This document shows, piece by piece, positions 23,054 to 30,117 of a stretch of 35,262 bases of DNA. Under the pieces are notes generated by a model that made no database searches, was not told where the DNA came from, and saw only the letters and a list, made by a program, of their open reading frames with translations. This DNA comes from Phocaeicola intestinalis. GTDB taxonomy: Bacteria > Bacteroidota > Bacteroidia > Bacteroidales > Bacteroidaceae. The stretch covers positions 1 to 35,262 of the forward strand of contig NZ_JACSPP010000039.1 of the NCBI RefSeq assembly GCF_014837065.1, written 5' to 3'. The translations under genes and the position numbers were made by a program. Within the stretch, counting starts at the first letter, position 1; each line of letters begins with the position of its first letter.

Positions 23054-23062
23054 ACATACAGA

Positions 23063-23104
23063 AGCTGGCTGGAAGGAAAATTCTCTTTCCGCCAGCTGTT
23101 TTTT
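23063..23104 (+). terminator. Rho-independent terminator after the esterase gene
   Basis: AGCTGGC (23063-23069) and GCCAGCT (23091-23097) frame a further GGAA/TTCC pairing. A run of six T (23099-23104) follows. It lies 10 bp after the stop codon. Confidence 0.85.
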
Positions 23105-23117
23105 CGGTACTTTTCTG

Positions 23118-23125
23118 TAATTTTG
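23118..23125 (+). promoter_or_regulatory. -7 box before the PurF-like gene
   Basis: TAATTTTG fits TAnnTTTG, 47 bp before the ATG at 23173 and just past the terminator. No clear -33 element. Confidence 0.4.
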
Positions 23126-23172
23126 CAGGCGATTTACTTACTTTACAATTTTAACAACTTAACATAGCAAAA

Positions 23173-24579
23173 ATGGGTGGTTTTTTCGGAACAGTCTCTA
23201 TGGCTGAATGTGTGACCGATTTGTTTTACGGTACGGATTACAATTCGCACTTGGGAACCAAACGTGCAGGGATGGCTACTTACGATGAAACATCGGGTTT
23301 CGCAAGGTCGATTCATAGTATAGACAATTCGTACTTCCGTACCAAATTCGAGTCGGAGTTATCAAAGTTTAAGGGCAAATCGGGTATCGGCGTTATCAGT
23401 GATACCGACCCACAACCCATTATGATTAATTCACATCTGGGACGGTTTGCGATAGTGACGGTTGCCAAAATCAATAATATCTCCGAACTGGAGAAAGAAT
23501 TGCTGGATGCCAATATGCACTTTGCCGAAATGAGTATGGGGAAAACCAACCCTACCGAGCTGGTGGCATTGCTCATCGTGCAAGGAAAAAATTTCGTCGA
23601 GGGCATCGAAAACGTATATGCTAAGGTGAAAGGCTCGTGCTCGATGCTGCTTCTTACCGAGGATGGTATCATCGCCGCCCGTGACCGGCTGGGACGGACG
23701 CCCATCATCATCGGAAAGAAAGAGGGCGCGTATGCCGTGACCAGTGAGTCGTGCAGCCTGCCTAACCTTGATTTCGAGATAACCGGCTACGTGGGACCGG
23801 GCGAGATAGTCCGTGTGCGTGCCGGAGGCGTAGAGCAGCTGCGCAAGCCCAACGAGGAGATGCAGGTATGCTCCTTCCTGTGGGTGTATTACGGCTTCCC
23901 CGTGTCGTGCTACGAGGGGCGCAACGTAGAAGAAGTGCGCTTCAAGAGCGGTTACGAGATGGGACGTACCGATGAGTCGGAAGTGGACTGCGCCTGCGGC
24001 ATTCCCGATTCGGGTGTAGGCATGGCGTTGGGCTATGCCGAGGGCAAAGGCGTACCTTATCACCGTGGCATTGCCAAGTACACTCCTACCTGGCCGCGCA
24101 GCTTCACACCCAGTAATCAGGAGATGCGCTCGCTGGTGGCAAAAATGAAACTCATCCCCAACCGTGCCATGCTGCAAGGCAAACGGGTGTTGTTCTGCGA
24201 TGACTCCATCGTGCGTGGCACCCAGTTGCGCGACAACGTGAAAATCCTCTACGACTATGGTGCCAAGGAAATCCACATGCGTATCGCCTGCCCGCCGCTG
24301 ATTTACGGCTGTCCGTTCATCGCCTTTACCTCGTCGAAGAGCGACATGGAACTGATTACTCGCCGCATTATCGAAGAGATAGAGGGTGACGGTAATGCGA
24401 AATTAGACCGCTATGCCACTACCGGCTCACCCGAGTACAATGAACTGGTAGAACGTATCCGTGCGCGATTTGGTCTCACATCGTTGAAATTCAATACGCT
24501 GGAGACGCTGATAAACGCCATAGGCTTGCCTAAGTGCAAGGTCTGCACGCATTGCTTCGACGGTTCGAGTCGCTTCTGA
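23173..24579 (+). CDS. Amidophosphoribosyltransferase-like protein lacking the catalytic Cys
   Basis: PurF makes phosphoribosylamine from PRPP and glutamine, the first step of purine synthesis. Its glutaminase domain needs a cysteine exposed at the mature N-terminus. Here the protein begins MGGFFGTVS, so Gly2 stands where Cys is required. The rest of an Ntn-type glutaminase domain is recognisable (NSHLGTKRAGMATYD, IISDTDPQPIMINSHLGRFA-type segments, ARDRLGRTPIIIG). The phosphoribosyltransferase half has the PRPP loop VLFCDDSIVRGTQ (residues 339-351). The C-terminus carries CKVCTHCFDGSSRF. It is 468 residues long. It may use free ammonia, receive it from a partner, or have a regulatory role. 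A canonical PurF may exist elsewhere in the genome. The gene is monocistronic. Confidence 0.85.
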   Translation: MGGFFGTVSMAECVTDLFYGTDYNSHLGTKRAGMATYDETSGFARSIHSIDNSYFRTKFESELSKFKGKSGIGVISDTDPQPIMINSHLGRFAIVTVAKINNISELEKELLDANMHFAEMSMGKTNPTELVALLIVQGKNFVEGIENVYAKVKGSCSMLLLTEDGIIAARDRLGRTPIIIGKKEGAYAVTSESCSLPNLDFEITGYVGPGEIVRVRAGGVEQLRKPNEEMQVCSFLWVYYGFPVSCYEGRNVEEVRFKSGYEMGRTDESEVDCACGIPDSGVGMALGYAEGKGVPYHRGIAKYTPTWPRSFTPSNQEMRSLVAKMKLIPNRAMLQGKRVLFCDDSIVRGTQLRDNVKILYDYGAKEIHMRIACPPLIYGCPFIAFTSSKSDMELITRRIIEEIEGDGNAKLDRYATTGSPEYNELVERIRARFGLTSLKFNTLETLINAIGLPKCKVCTHCFDGSSRF

Positions 24580-24593
24580 TTTCCCTTTTCTCA

Positions 24594-24666
24594 CCAATTG
24601 GCAATGGATAATTGACCATTATTCTAAGCCGGAGTAGTTGTCAATTGTCTGTTGTCATTGTCATTA
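24594..24666. repeat. Short-period inverted repeat H4
   Basis: Left arm CCAATTGGCAATGGATAATT then GACCATT (24594-24620), spacer ATTCTAAGCCGGAGTA, and right arm GTTGTCAATTGTCTGTTGTC then ATTGTCATT (24637-24665). The arms are imperfectly complementary and built of roughly 8-bp AATTGNC-type units. It lies past the stop of the PurF-like gene and is a possible further member of the hairpin class. Confidence 0.5.
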
Positions 24667-24674
24667 CCGTTGTG

Positions 24675-24734
24675 ATGCAACTATAATGGATACGGGGGAC
24701 ATATATATGCACACACGGACGGATATAGTTGCAT
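24675..24734. other. Perfect 11-bp inverted repeat in a convergent intergenic region
   Basis: ATGCAACTATA (24675-24685) and TATAGTTGCAT (24724-24734) are exact reverse complements 38 bp apart. Both flanking genes converge on it, so a terminator-like or repeat role is more likely than an operator. Three AATCTGCG/AATCTGTG direct repeats follow at about 24764-24790. Nothing coding is seen in 24580-24832. Confidence 0.45.
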
Positions 24735-24832
24735 ATTTCCGAGTGGCTATAATTACCTGCCAAATCTGCGTTAATCTGCGAAAATCTGTGTTTTCAGAGC
24801 TTGTCGTATATCATTGATTACTTATCGACGGA

Positions 24833-26047
24833 TCAGAACGCTTCTGTCATGTTGAAGTAGAACAGGTTCTGGCGGTTGATGAAGTTGCGCCCGAAGTCGA
24901 GGCGGACGTTCATGCGCGGCTGCACTTCGATGCGCAGGCCCAAGCCGGCGTTGGGCAACACGCCTTCTATCTTCACCGGATTAGGACCCATGAATCCGGC
25001 TCCTCCCCAGGCTACGAAGCCCAAGTGGTGGACGATGCGCTTCAGCCAGTTGCTGCGGTCGGTGTTGAACATCTGGCGGTATTCCACCAGTGCCACGTGG
25101 CCGCTCTTGTCGCGGTATTGCCCCATGTAGTATCCGCGCAGGTCGAACGGCGTACCGCTCAGCACGTATTTGTTCAGTGGAATGTTGTTGCCGAATACGT
25201 TCTTGGTCTGTACCGTCCAGGCGAGTACTTTCCGTTCGCCTACCGACTTGTATTGGCGGTAATCCAGCTCGAAGCGGTAGAAATCGTTGTCACTTCCCAG
25301 CCATTTCTGGTACAGCAGTCCACGGATGTCGAAGTACAGCCCTCGGTAAGGGTTGGCAGGGATGTCACGCGTGTCGTAGGTGACGAGGAAGCCGATGCCC
25401 GAGCTGAAGTTCTTGTAGCCCGATTCGGTACCTCCGGCGCGCACGTAATCTGCTTGGTGTGCCAGATGTTTTGCCGGACTGCTTATCTTGTCGTAGTTCA
25501 GGTCGATTTGCGGGCCGATAAACCAGTCGGTCTCCTTGATGCGGAACAGAAACCAGGGGTTTATCTGCACACCGCTGTAGCGGTATTGGCTGGTACTGTC
25601 ACTCCGTTCGTAATTTTTGTTGGTAGAATAGCCCACGCCGTAGAAGTTCTCTTGCGTGTTTTTGTAAGTGAATTGTCCGAAGATGCGGAAGCGGTCGTTC
25701 TTGAAAAACAGTTGGGGCTTTACTTGGATATTCAGTCCGCCTTTGAAGATGAATGCCATGGCAAAGGGGAGTACTGAGCGGCGCATGGTAGTGTCTTTGG
25801 GATTCATGCGGAACGTCATCAGTGCACTTCCGCCTACCAGAAATCCGAAGTCGGGGCTGAAGCTGGGTCCTCCCAATATATTGTAATGGAAGTTTCGTCG
25901 TGCTACCTTCTGGCGGTGCAGTTCTTTCTTGCTCAGAGTCATTGGCGGGGAAAGCGTGTCGGCAGGAAGCCGGAGGGTGTCCGTCTCTTGGGCAAAGCCG
26001 AGCGATGCCGTCAAGCACAGGATGCAGAGTGTAATCAGTTTTTTCAT
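24833..26047 (-). CDS. BamA/TamA-type (D15) outer-membrane barrel protein
   Basis: The 404-residue product has a signal peptide (MKKLITLCILCLTASLGFAQ). A short polar linker rich in Lys/Glu (about 30-50) precedes a C-terminal barrel made of many Tyr/Phe/Gly-rich strands. The barrel includes SGIGFLVTYDTRDIPANPYRG, the strand-turn segment typical of the D15/Omp85 surface-antigen barrel, and ends in MTEAF with a terminal Phe. There are no POTRA repeats, so it is not BamA or TamA itself. The ATG at 26047 is chosen over a TTG two codons upstream because it directly precedes the signal. It is probably an independent barrel of unknown cargo. It is convergent with the PurF-like gene and divergent from pepT. 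Confidence 0.82.
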   Translation of the reverse strand: MKKLITLCILCLTASLGFAQETDTLRLPADTLSPPMTLSKKELHRQKVARRNFHYNILGGPSFSPDFGFLVGGSALMTFRMNPKDTTMRRSVLPFAMAFIFKGGLNIQVKPQLFFKNDRFRIFGQFTYKNTQENFYGVGYSTNKNYERSDSTSQYRYSGVQINPWFLFRIKETDWFIGPQIDLNYDKISSPAKHLAHQADYVRAGGTESGYKNFSSGIGFLVTYDTRDIPANPYRGLYFDIRGLLYQKWLGSDNDFYRFELDYRQYKSVGERKVLAWTVQTKNVFGNNIPLNKYVLSGTPFDLRGYYMGQYRDKSGHVALVEYRQMFNTDRSNWLKRIVHHLGFVAWGGAGFMGPNPVKIEGVLPNAGLGLRIEVQPRMNVRLDFGRNFINRQNLFYFNMTEAF

Positions 26048-26067
26048 ATTCAAAATGTTATCAGTCG

Positions 26068-26075
26068 CAAAGGTA
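26068..26075 (-). promoter_or_regulatory. -7 box of the D15-type gene
   Basis: TACCTTTG on the minus strand lies 20 bp before the ATG. A -33 TTG is not evident at the usual distance. Confidence 0.55.
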
Positions 26076-26179
26076 TAAAAACTTGGGCACTTGGAGGCTT
26101 AAAATTAGAAGAACTTAATTAAGTTTGTGGTCTTGTATGGCTTTTTAATGGTCTCGGTATAGCTTTTTAACTTCGTATG

Positions 26180-26211
26180 TTTGGCGGTATGCCGGCTATT
26201 TTCTACTTTTA
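26180..26211 (+). promoter_or_regulatory. Possible promoter of pepT
   Basis: TTTG (26180-26183) and TACTTTTA (26204-26211) are 20 nt apart. The -7 box has one mismatch (A for the final G) and lies 38 bp before the ATG. Confidence 0.4.
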
Positions 26212-26249
26212 CATCACTAATCATTGCTAAAAATTTAACTTAAAAGATT

Positions 26250-27476
26250 ATGACAGTAATAGAACGTTTTTTGAAGTACGTTTCTTTCGACACTCAGTCG
26301 GACGAGAATGCCGGTGTGACACCCAGCACTCCCGGACAGATGGTGTTCGCCAAATATTTGCAATCGGAATTGGAAGCATTAGGGCTGGAGGAAATCTCAC
26401 TCGATGAGAACGGTTACCTTTTTGCTACCCTTCCGGCTAATGTGGACCGTGATATCCCTACCATTGGTTTCATCGCTCACATGGATACCAGTCCCGATAT
26501 GTCGGGTGCGGATGTACGTCCGCGCATTGTGGCCGATTACCAAGGTCAGGATATACCCTTGTGTGAGGAAGAAGGTATCGTGTTGTCACCCGGACAGTTT
26601 CCCGAATTGCTCGACCATATAGGCGAGGACTTGATAGTGACTGACGGGCGAACCCTGCTGGGAGCCGATGATAAGGCAGGCATTGCCGAAATCGTAGGGG
26701 CAATGGCTTATCTGAAGGAGCATCCCGAAATCAAGCATGGAAAAATCCGCATCGGTTTCAATCCTGACGAGGAAATCGGACTGGGAGCGCACAAGTTCGA
26801 TGTGGAGAAGTTCGGATGCAAATGGGCATACACGATGGACGGAGGCGAAGTGGGCGAGCTGGAGTTTGAGAATTTCAATGCGGCTTCGGCAAAGGTGCAG
26901 GTAAAAGGTCTGAACGTGCATCCTGGATATGCCAAAGGCAAGATGGTCAATTCGTTGCTGGTAGCAAACGAGTTCGTGTCCTTGCTCCCTGATGCCGAAA
27001 CTCCTGCCACGACCGAAGGCTACGAAGGTTTCTTCCACCTGATAGGTATGGAAGGAGAGGTGGAACATACTACGGTTTCGTACATTATCCGCGACCATGA
27101 CCGTGTGAAATTTGAGGCACGCAAGGCGCTGATGAAAGTGTGTGCCGACAAGCTGAACGAAAAATACGGAGCGGGTACGGTAACGGTAGAGGTGAAAGAC
27201 CAATACTACAACATGCGCCAGCAGGTAGAGCCGCTGATGCACATCATTGATATCGCTTTTGCTGCCATGCAGGAGGCAGGTGTGGAGCCGAAAGTGAAAG
27301 CTATCCGCGGAGGTACGGATGGTGCCCAGCTCTCGTTTAAAGGCCTGCCCTGTCCAAACCTCTTTGCCGGCGGCTTGAACTTCCACGGGCGTTACGAGTT
27401 TGTGCCCATACAGTCTATAGAGAAAGCCATGAAGGTGGTAGTGAAGATTGCCGAGCTTACCGCTAGGCGGTATTGA
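26250..27476 (+). CDS. pepT: Peptidase T (tripeptide aminopeptidase)
   Basis: PepT is a cytoplasmic M20-family zinc enzyme that removes the N-terminal residue from tripeptides. The 408-residue product matches the usual length. The first metal motif is [11 protein letters not shown] with His77 and catalytic Asp79. The bridging Asp lies in LGADDKAG, and the catalytic glutamate and metal ligand in [15 protein letters not shown] dimerisation-type segment contains [14 protein letters not shown], and the last metal ligand lies in [16 protein letters not shown]. All catalytic residues appear present. gcvT follows on the same strand after a hairpin. Confidence 0.95.
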   Translation: MTVIERFLKYVSFDTQSDENAGVTPSTPGQMVFAKYLQSELEALGLEEISLDENGYLFATLPANVDRDIPTIGFIAHMDTSPDMSGADVRPRIVADYQGQDIPLCEEEGIVLSPGQFPELLDHIGEDLIVTDGRTLLGADDKAGIAEIVGAMAYLKEHPEIKHGKIRIGFNPDEEIGLGAHKFDVEKFGCKWAYTMDGGEVGELEFENFNAASAKVQVKGLNVHPGYAKGKMVNSLLVANEFVSLLPDAETPATTEGYEGFFHLIGMEGEVEHTTVSYIIRDHDRVKFEARKALMKVCADKLNEKYGAGTVTVEVKDQYYNMRQQVEPLMHIIDIAFAAMQEAGVEPKVKAIRGGTDGAQLSFKGLPCPNLFAGGLNFHGRYEFVPIQSIEKAMKVVVKIAELTARRY

Positions 27477-27492
27477 TTTTGTTAATTATGCG

Positions 27493-27525
27493 AATCAGGA
27501 GTATAACTATGTTTAACTCCTGATT
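27493..27525 (+). terminator. Hairpin after pepT
   Basis: AATCAGGAGT (27493-27502) and ACTCCTGATT (27516-27525) form a perfect 10-bp stem with a 13-nt loop, followed by only a modest T content (TGTTG) and an A run. It may terminate pepT or protect its 3' end. Its left arm belongs to the short repeat also seen at 9471 and 30011. Confidence 0.5.
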
Positions 27526-27580
27526 TGTTGATAAAAAAATCGGTTAATCTGTGGTGATGACCTTAATAATAAACCTTAAC

Positions 27581-27595
27581 ATGAAAAACAGATGA
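27581..27595 (+). other. Four-codon minimal ORF overlapping the gcvT start
   Basis: ATG AAA AAC AGA TGA reads MKNR-stop, and its TGA overlaps the gcvT ATG in the sequence ATGA (27592-27595). A ribosome finishing it would sit on the gcvT start, so coupling is conceivable. Chance is the likelier explanation for so short a frame. Confidence 0.25.
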
Positions 27596-28677
27596 AAACA
27601 ACTCCATTTACAGAGAAACACATCGCGCTTGGCGCAAAGATGCACGAATTTGCGGGCTACAATATGCCTATCGAATATTCTGGAATCATTGACGAACATC
27701 TTACGGTGTGCAACGCCGTGGGCGTGTTCGACGTCTCACACATGGGCGAATTTTGGGTGAAAGGTCCTTATGCGCTCCAGTTTATCCAAGATATTACTTC
27801 GAACAATGCGGCTGTGCTCACGCCGGGTAAGGTACAATATACGTGCTTTCCCAATGAAACCGGGGGGATCGTCGATGACTTGCTGGTGTATTGCTATGAG
27901 CCGGAAAAGTATATGCTGGTGGTAAATGCCGCCAACATCGGGAAAGACTGGGACTGGTGTGTATCGCACAACCGTGCCGGTGCTGAACTGGAAAACGCTT
28001 CCGACCGTATGGCACAACTTGCCATACAGGGACCGAAAGCTTTGTCTGTGTTGCAGAAACTGACCTCGGTAAATCTGGCAGAGATACCCTATTATCATTT
28101 CTGTGTGGGCGATTTTGCCGGAGTACCGCAAGTGATTCTCTCGAATACTGGCTATACCGGAGCCGGAGGCTTCGAACTTTATTTCTATCCGCAAGATGCG
28201 ATACACATTTGGGACGCTATTTTCGAGGCTGGAGCCGAGTTCGGCATCAAGCCTGCCGGATTGGGCGCACGCGACACATTGCGCTTAGAGATGGGTTTCT
28301 GTCTGTACGGCAATGACATCGATGATACCACATCGCCCCTCGAAGCCGGACTGGGGTGGATTACAAAGTTTGTAGAAAGCAAGGATTTCCCCAATCGTGC
28401 AGCACTCGAAAAGCAGAAAGCCGAAGGTGTTGCCCGCAAGCTGGTAGGTTTTGAGATGGTAGACCGCGGCATCCCGCGCCACGGCTATAAGTTGGCGGAT
28501 GCCGATGGAAATGAAATCGGACATGTCACTTCGGGCACCATGTCGCCTACTCGCAAGATAGGTATCGGTTTGGGCTATGTACAAACCGCTTTCTCGAAAC
28601 CCGGTACGGAAATCTATCTGGACAACCGCGGGCGGAAGCTGAAAGCACAAGTCGTGAAGCCGCCTTTCCGCAAGTGA
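27592..28677 (+). CDS. gcvT: Aminomethyltransferase, glycine cleavage T protein
   Basis: The T protein of the glycine cleavage system takes the aminomethyl group from lipoyl-H protein, giving methylene-tetrahydrofolate and ammonia. The 361-residue product has [20 protein letters not shown] near the N-terminus and [16 protein letters not shown], where the Asp-containing motif helps bind folate. [14 protein letters not shown] and [18 protein letters not shown] follow in the middle, and [19 protein letters not shown] near the C-terminus. The length is normal. gcvH and gcvP are not adjacent, so the system is encoded at separate loci. No glycine riboswitch aptamer is recognisable in the 115 bp upstream. 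Confidence 0.96.
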   Translation: MKTTPFTEKHIALGAKMHEFAGYNMPIEYSGIIDEHLTVCNAVGVFDVSHMGEFWVKGPYALQFIQDITSNNAAVLTPGKVQYTCFPNETGGIVDDLLVYCYEPEKYMLVVNAANIGKDWDWCVSHNRAGAELENASDRMAQLAIQGPKALSVLQKLTSVNLAEIPYYHFCVGDFAGVPQVILSNTGYTGAGGFELYFYPQDAIHIWDAIFEAGAEFGIKPAGLGARDTLRLEMGFCLYGNDIDDTTSPLEAGLGWITKFVESKDFPNRAALEKQKAEGVARKLVGFEMVDRGIPRHGYKLADADGNEIGHVTSGTMSPTRKIGIGLGYVQTAFSKPGTEIYLDNRGRKLKAQVVKPPFRK

Positions 28678-28732
28678 TGTTTTCACCGCAGAGAATGTAT
28701 AATTACTGTTTTTCGATTTACGAAGTAAACTA

Positions 28733-28934
28733 AGAAACTGTTTTGAATTTCTCCAAAAAGTTTTTCTCGTCTTGATGTTTCCGTTTTCGTGTGTGCTTTG
28801 GGCGATTTTTTGGTCCTTTCCGCTTCTGTTCTTCGTCAGATAGCCTGCTATCTTCCCATAGTAAAGACGCAAGATTTTGTGTCTCTACAAAAACTCATCC
28901 CCAATCATCGCACGATAAATTCAAAACAGTTTTT
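28733..28934 (+). repeat. Full-length MITE-like element (L module, middle, R module)
   Basis: The element has terminal inverted repeats AAACTGTTTTGAATTT (28735-28750) and AAATTCAAAACAGTTT (28917-28932), a perfect 16-bp match. The left 73 bp are the L module seen at 1-73 and 5039-5110. The right 29 bp (28903-28931) are the R module also at 14984-15012. The 98 bp between contain no gene. No target-site duplication is obvious at the ends. Confidence 0.75.
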
Positions 28935-28968
28935 AATTTGTGCATTTGTTCAAGTATGCCTTTTGATG

Positions 28969-29044
28969 AACATAAGTGAGTGGACCGTTTCACATAAGTG
29001 ACTTGGGTGTTTCACATAAGTAAGTCAGTCGTATCACTTATGTT
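28969..29044. repeat. 22-bp-spaced CATAAGTGA motif cluster
   Basis: CATAAGT occurs at 28971, 28993 and 29015, exactly 22 bp apart, in the second and third cases preceded by TTTCA. The cluster opens with AACATAAGTGA (28969-28979) and closes with its exact reverse complement TCACTTATGTT (29034-29044). The unit TCACATAAGTGA is itself dyad-symmetric. It lies between the 3' ends of convergent genes. The remainder of 28678-29077 is the MITE-like element and short unannotated sequence. Confidence 0.75.
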
Positions 29045-29077
29045 CGTTGATACCGCATATGGTATAGTATGGCTTGT

Positions 29078-29833
29078 TTATTTTCTTCTCCTGAATTCAG
29101 CGCAGACGATAGCTGTGGCTATGGCTACATTCAGTGATTCGCTGGTGGCTCTTTCAGGCGGATAGTTTGGGATGAACAAGCGGTGGTTGATAACTTCGGC
29201 TATGTCCGGGCTGATGCCATTGCCCTCGTTGCCCATTATGATGATGCCTTTGCTATCTAAAGCTTCTTCGTATATGTTATTTCCGTTTAGGAATGTACCG
29301 AAGAGGGGAACGTCTGCCTTGGCCTGTTCTGTGATAAATGCGGCCAGGTCACAGTAATGGAATTTTACGCGTGCGATGGCTCCCATCGTAGCCTGTACGG
29401 TTTTGGGGTTATAGATGTCAGCCGTGCCTCGCGAGCAGAATATGTGTTCGATGCCGAACCAGTCGGCCACCCGTGCTATTGTTCCTACATTTCCGGGATC
29501 TTGAACATCGTCCAGTGCCAGGCAGAGTGAGTGTCTGGCTGCATCTGCTTCTACTTTATGTGGCAGTTGTTCGAAGATAGCCAGTACTTCCTGAGGGGTT
29601 TTCTGCAGGCTGATACGAGATAGTTCATCTCTCTTTACCACAATGATTTCGGAAGCTTGGATGTAGGGGTGTTGGTTCAGCCATTCGTCGGTGCCTACTA
29701 TCAGCCGGCATGTAAAATGCCCCAGCAGGTCGCCTACCAGTTTCGGTCCTTCGGCGATGAAGGCTTGTTCTTCTTTCCGGTTCTTTTTCTGTTCCAGCGA
29801 GTGGATGTATTTGATTTTGTTTTTGCTGAGCAT
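29078..29833 (-). CDS. TrmH/SpoU family RNA 2'-O-methyltransferase
   Basis: SpoU enzymes methylate a ribose 2'-hydroxyl in tRNA or rRNA using S-adenosylmethionine bound in a trefoil knot. The start at 29833 gives MLSKNKIKYIHSLEQKKNRK, which matches the usual N-terminal substrate-binding domain; a 12-codon extension upstream does not. The 251-residue product has motif 1 DDVQDPGNVGTIARVADWFG, motif 2 GIIIMGNEGNGIS, and motif 3 IPNYPPERATSESLNVAIAT. The target RNA cannot be read from sequence. It is divergent from tamL, with 284 bp between starts. Confidence 0.92.
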   Translation of the reverse strand: MLSKNKIKYIHSLEQKKNRKEEQAFIAEGPKLVGDLLGHFTCRLIVGTDEWLNQHPYIQASEIIVVKRDELSRISLQKTPQEVLAIFEQLPHKVEADAARHSLCLALDDVQDPGNVGTIARVADWFGIEHIFCSRGTADIYNPKTVQATMGAIARVKFHYCDLAAFITEQAKADVPLFGTFLNGNNIYEEALDSKGIIIMGNEGNGISPDIAEVINHRLFIPNYPPERATSESLNVAIATAIVCAEFRRRK

Positions 29834-30078
29834 ACGTTTTCGTTTAAAATGACACCTGTCAGGAATCACAAGGGGAGTCAGAAAAGGTGGTATTGTTCAC
29901 ATTTTGGGTTGGAAGTTAGCAGCCGATACTTGTATGCTTGTTTCATAAAGCTGAATCACGGGCTTTTAACTACCGGGCATAGTGATAATTCTTGCGAAGC
30001 ATGACCACTTTAACTCCTGATTCGCACAAATAACAAATATTTACGGGCAAAGCTAAGAAGATATTTTCAATAAATCCC

Positions 30079-30086
30079 TATCTTTG
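30079..30086 (+). promoter_or_regulatory. -7 box before tamL
   Basis: TATCTTTG fits TAnnTTTG and lies 31 bp before the ATG at 30118. No TTG at the usual -33 distance. The rest of 29834-30078 holds no gene; it has an inverted copy of the short GAATCAGGAGT repeat at 30011-30027. Confidence 0.5.
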
Positions 30087-30117
30087 CGGATAAATTTGCA
30101 TTCCCTCTGAGTAGTAT

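Noticed and set aside
27477..27591. Glycine riboswitch before gcvT
   Set aside because: No aptamer-like conserved core was recognised; the region holds only the pepT hairpin and AT-rich sequence.
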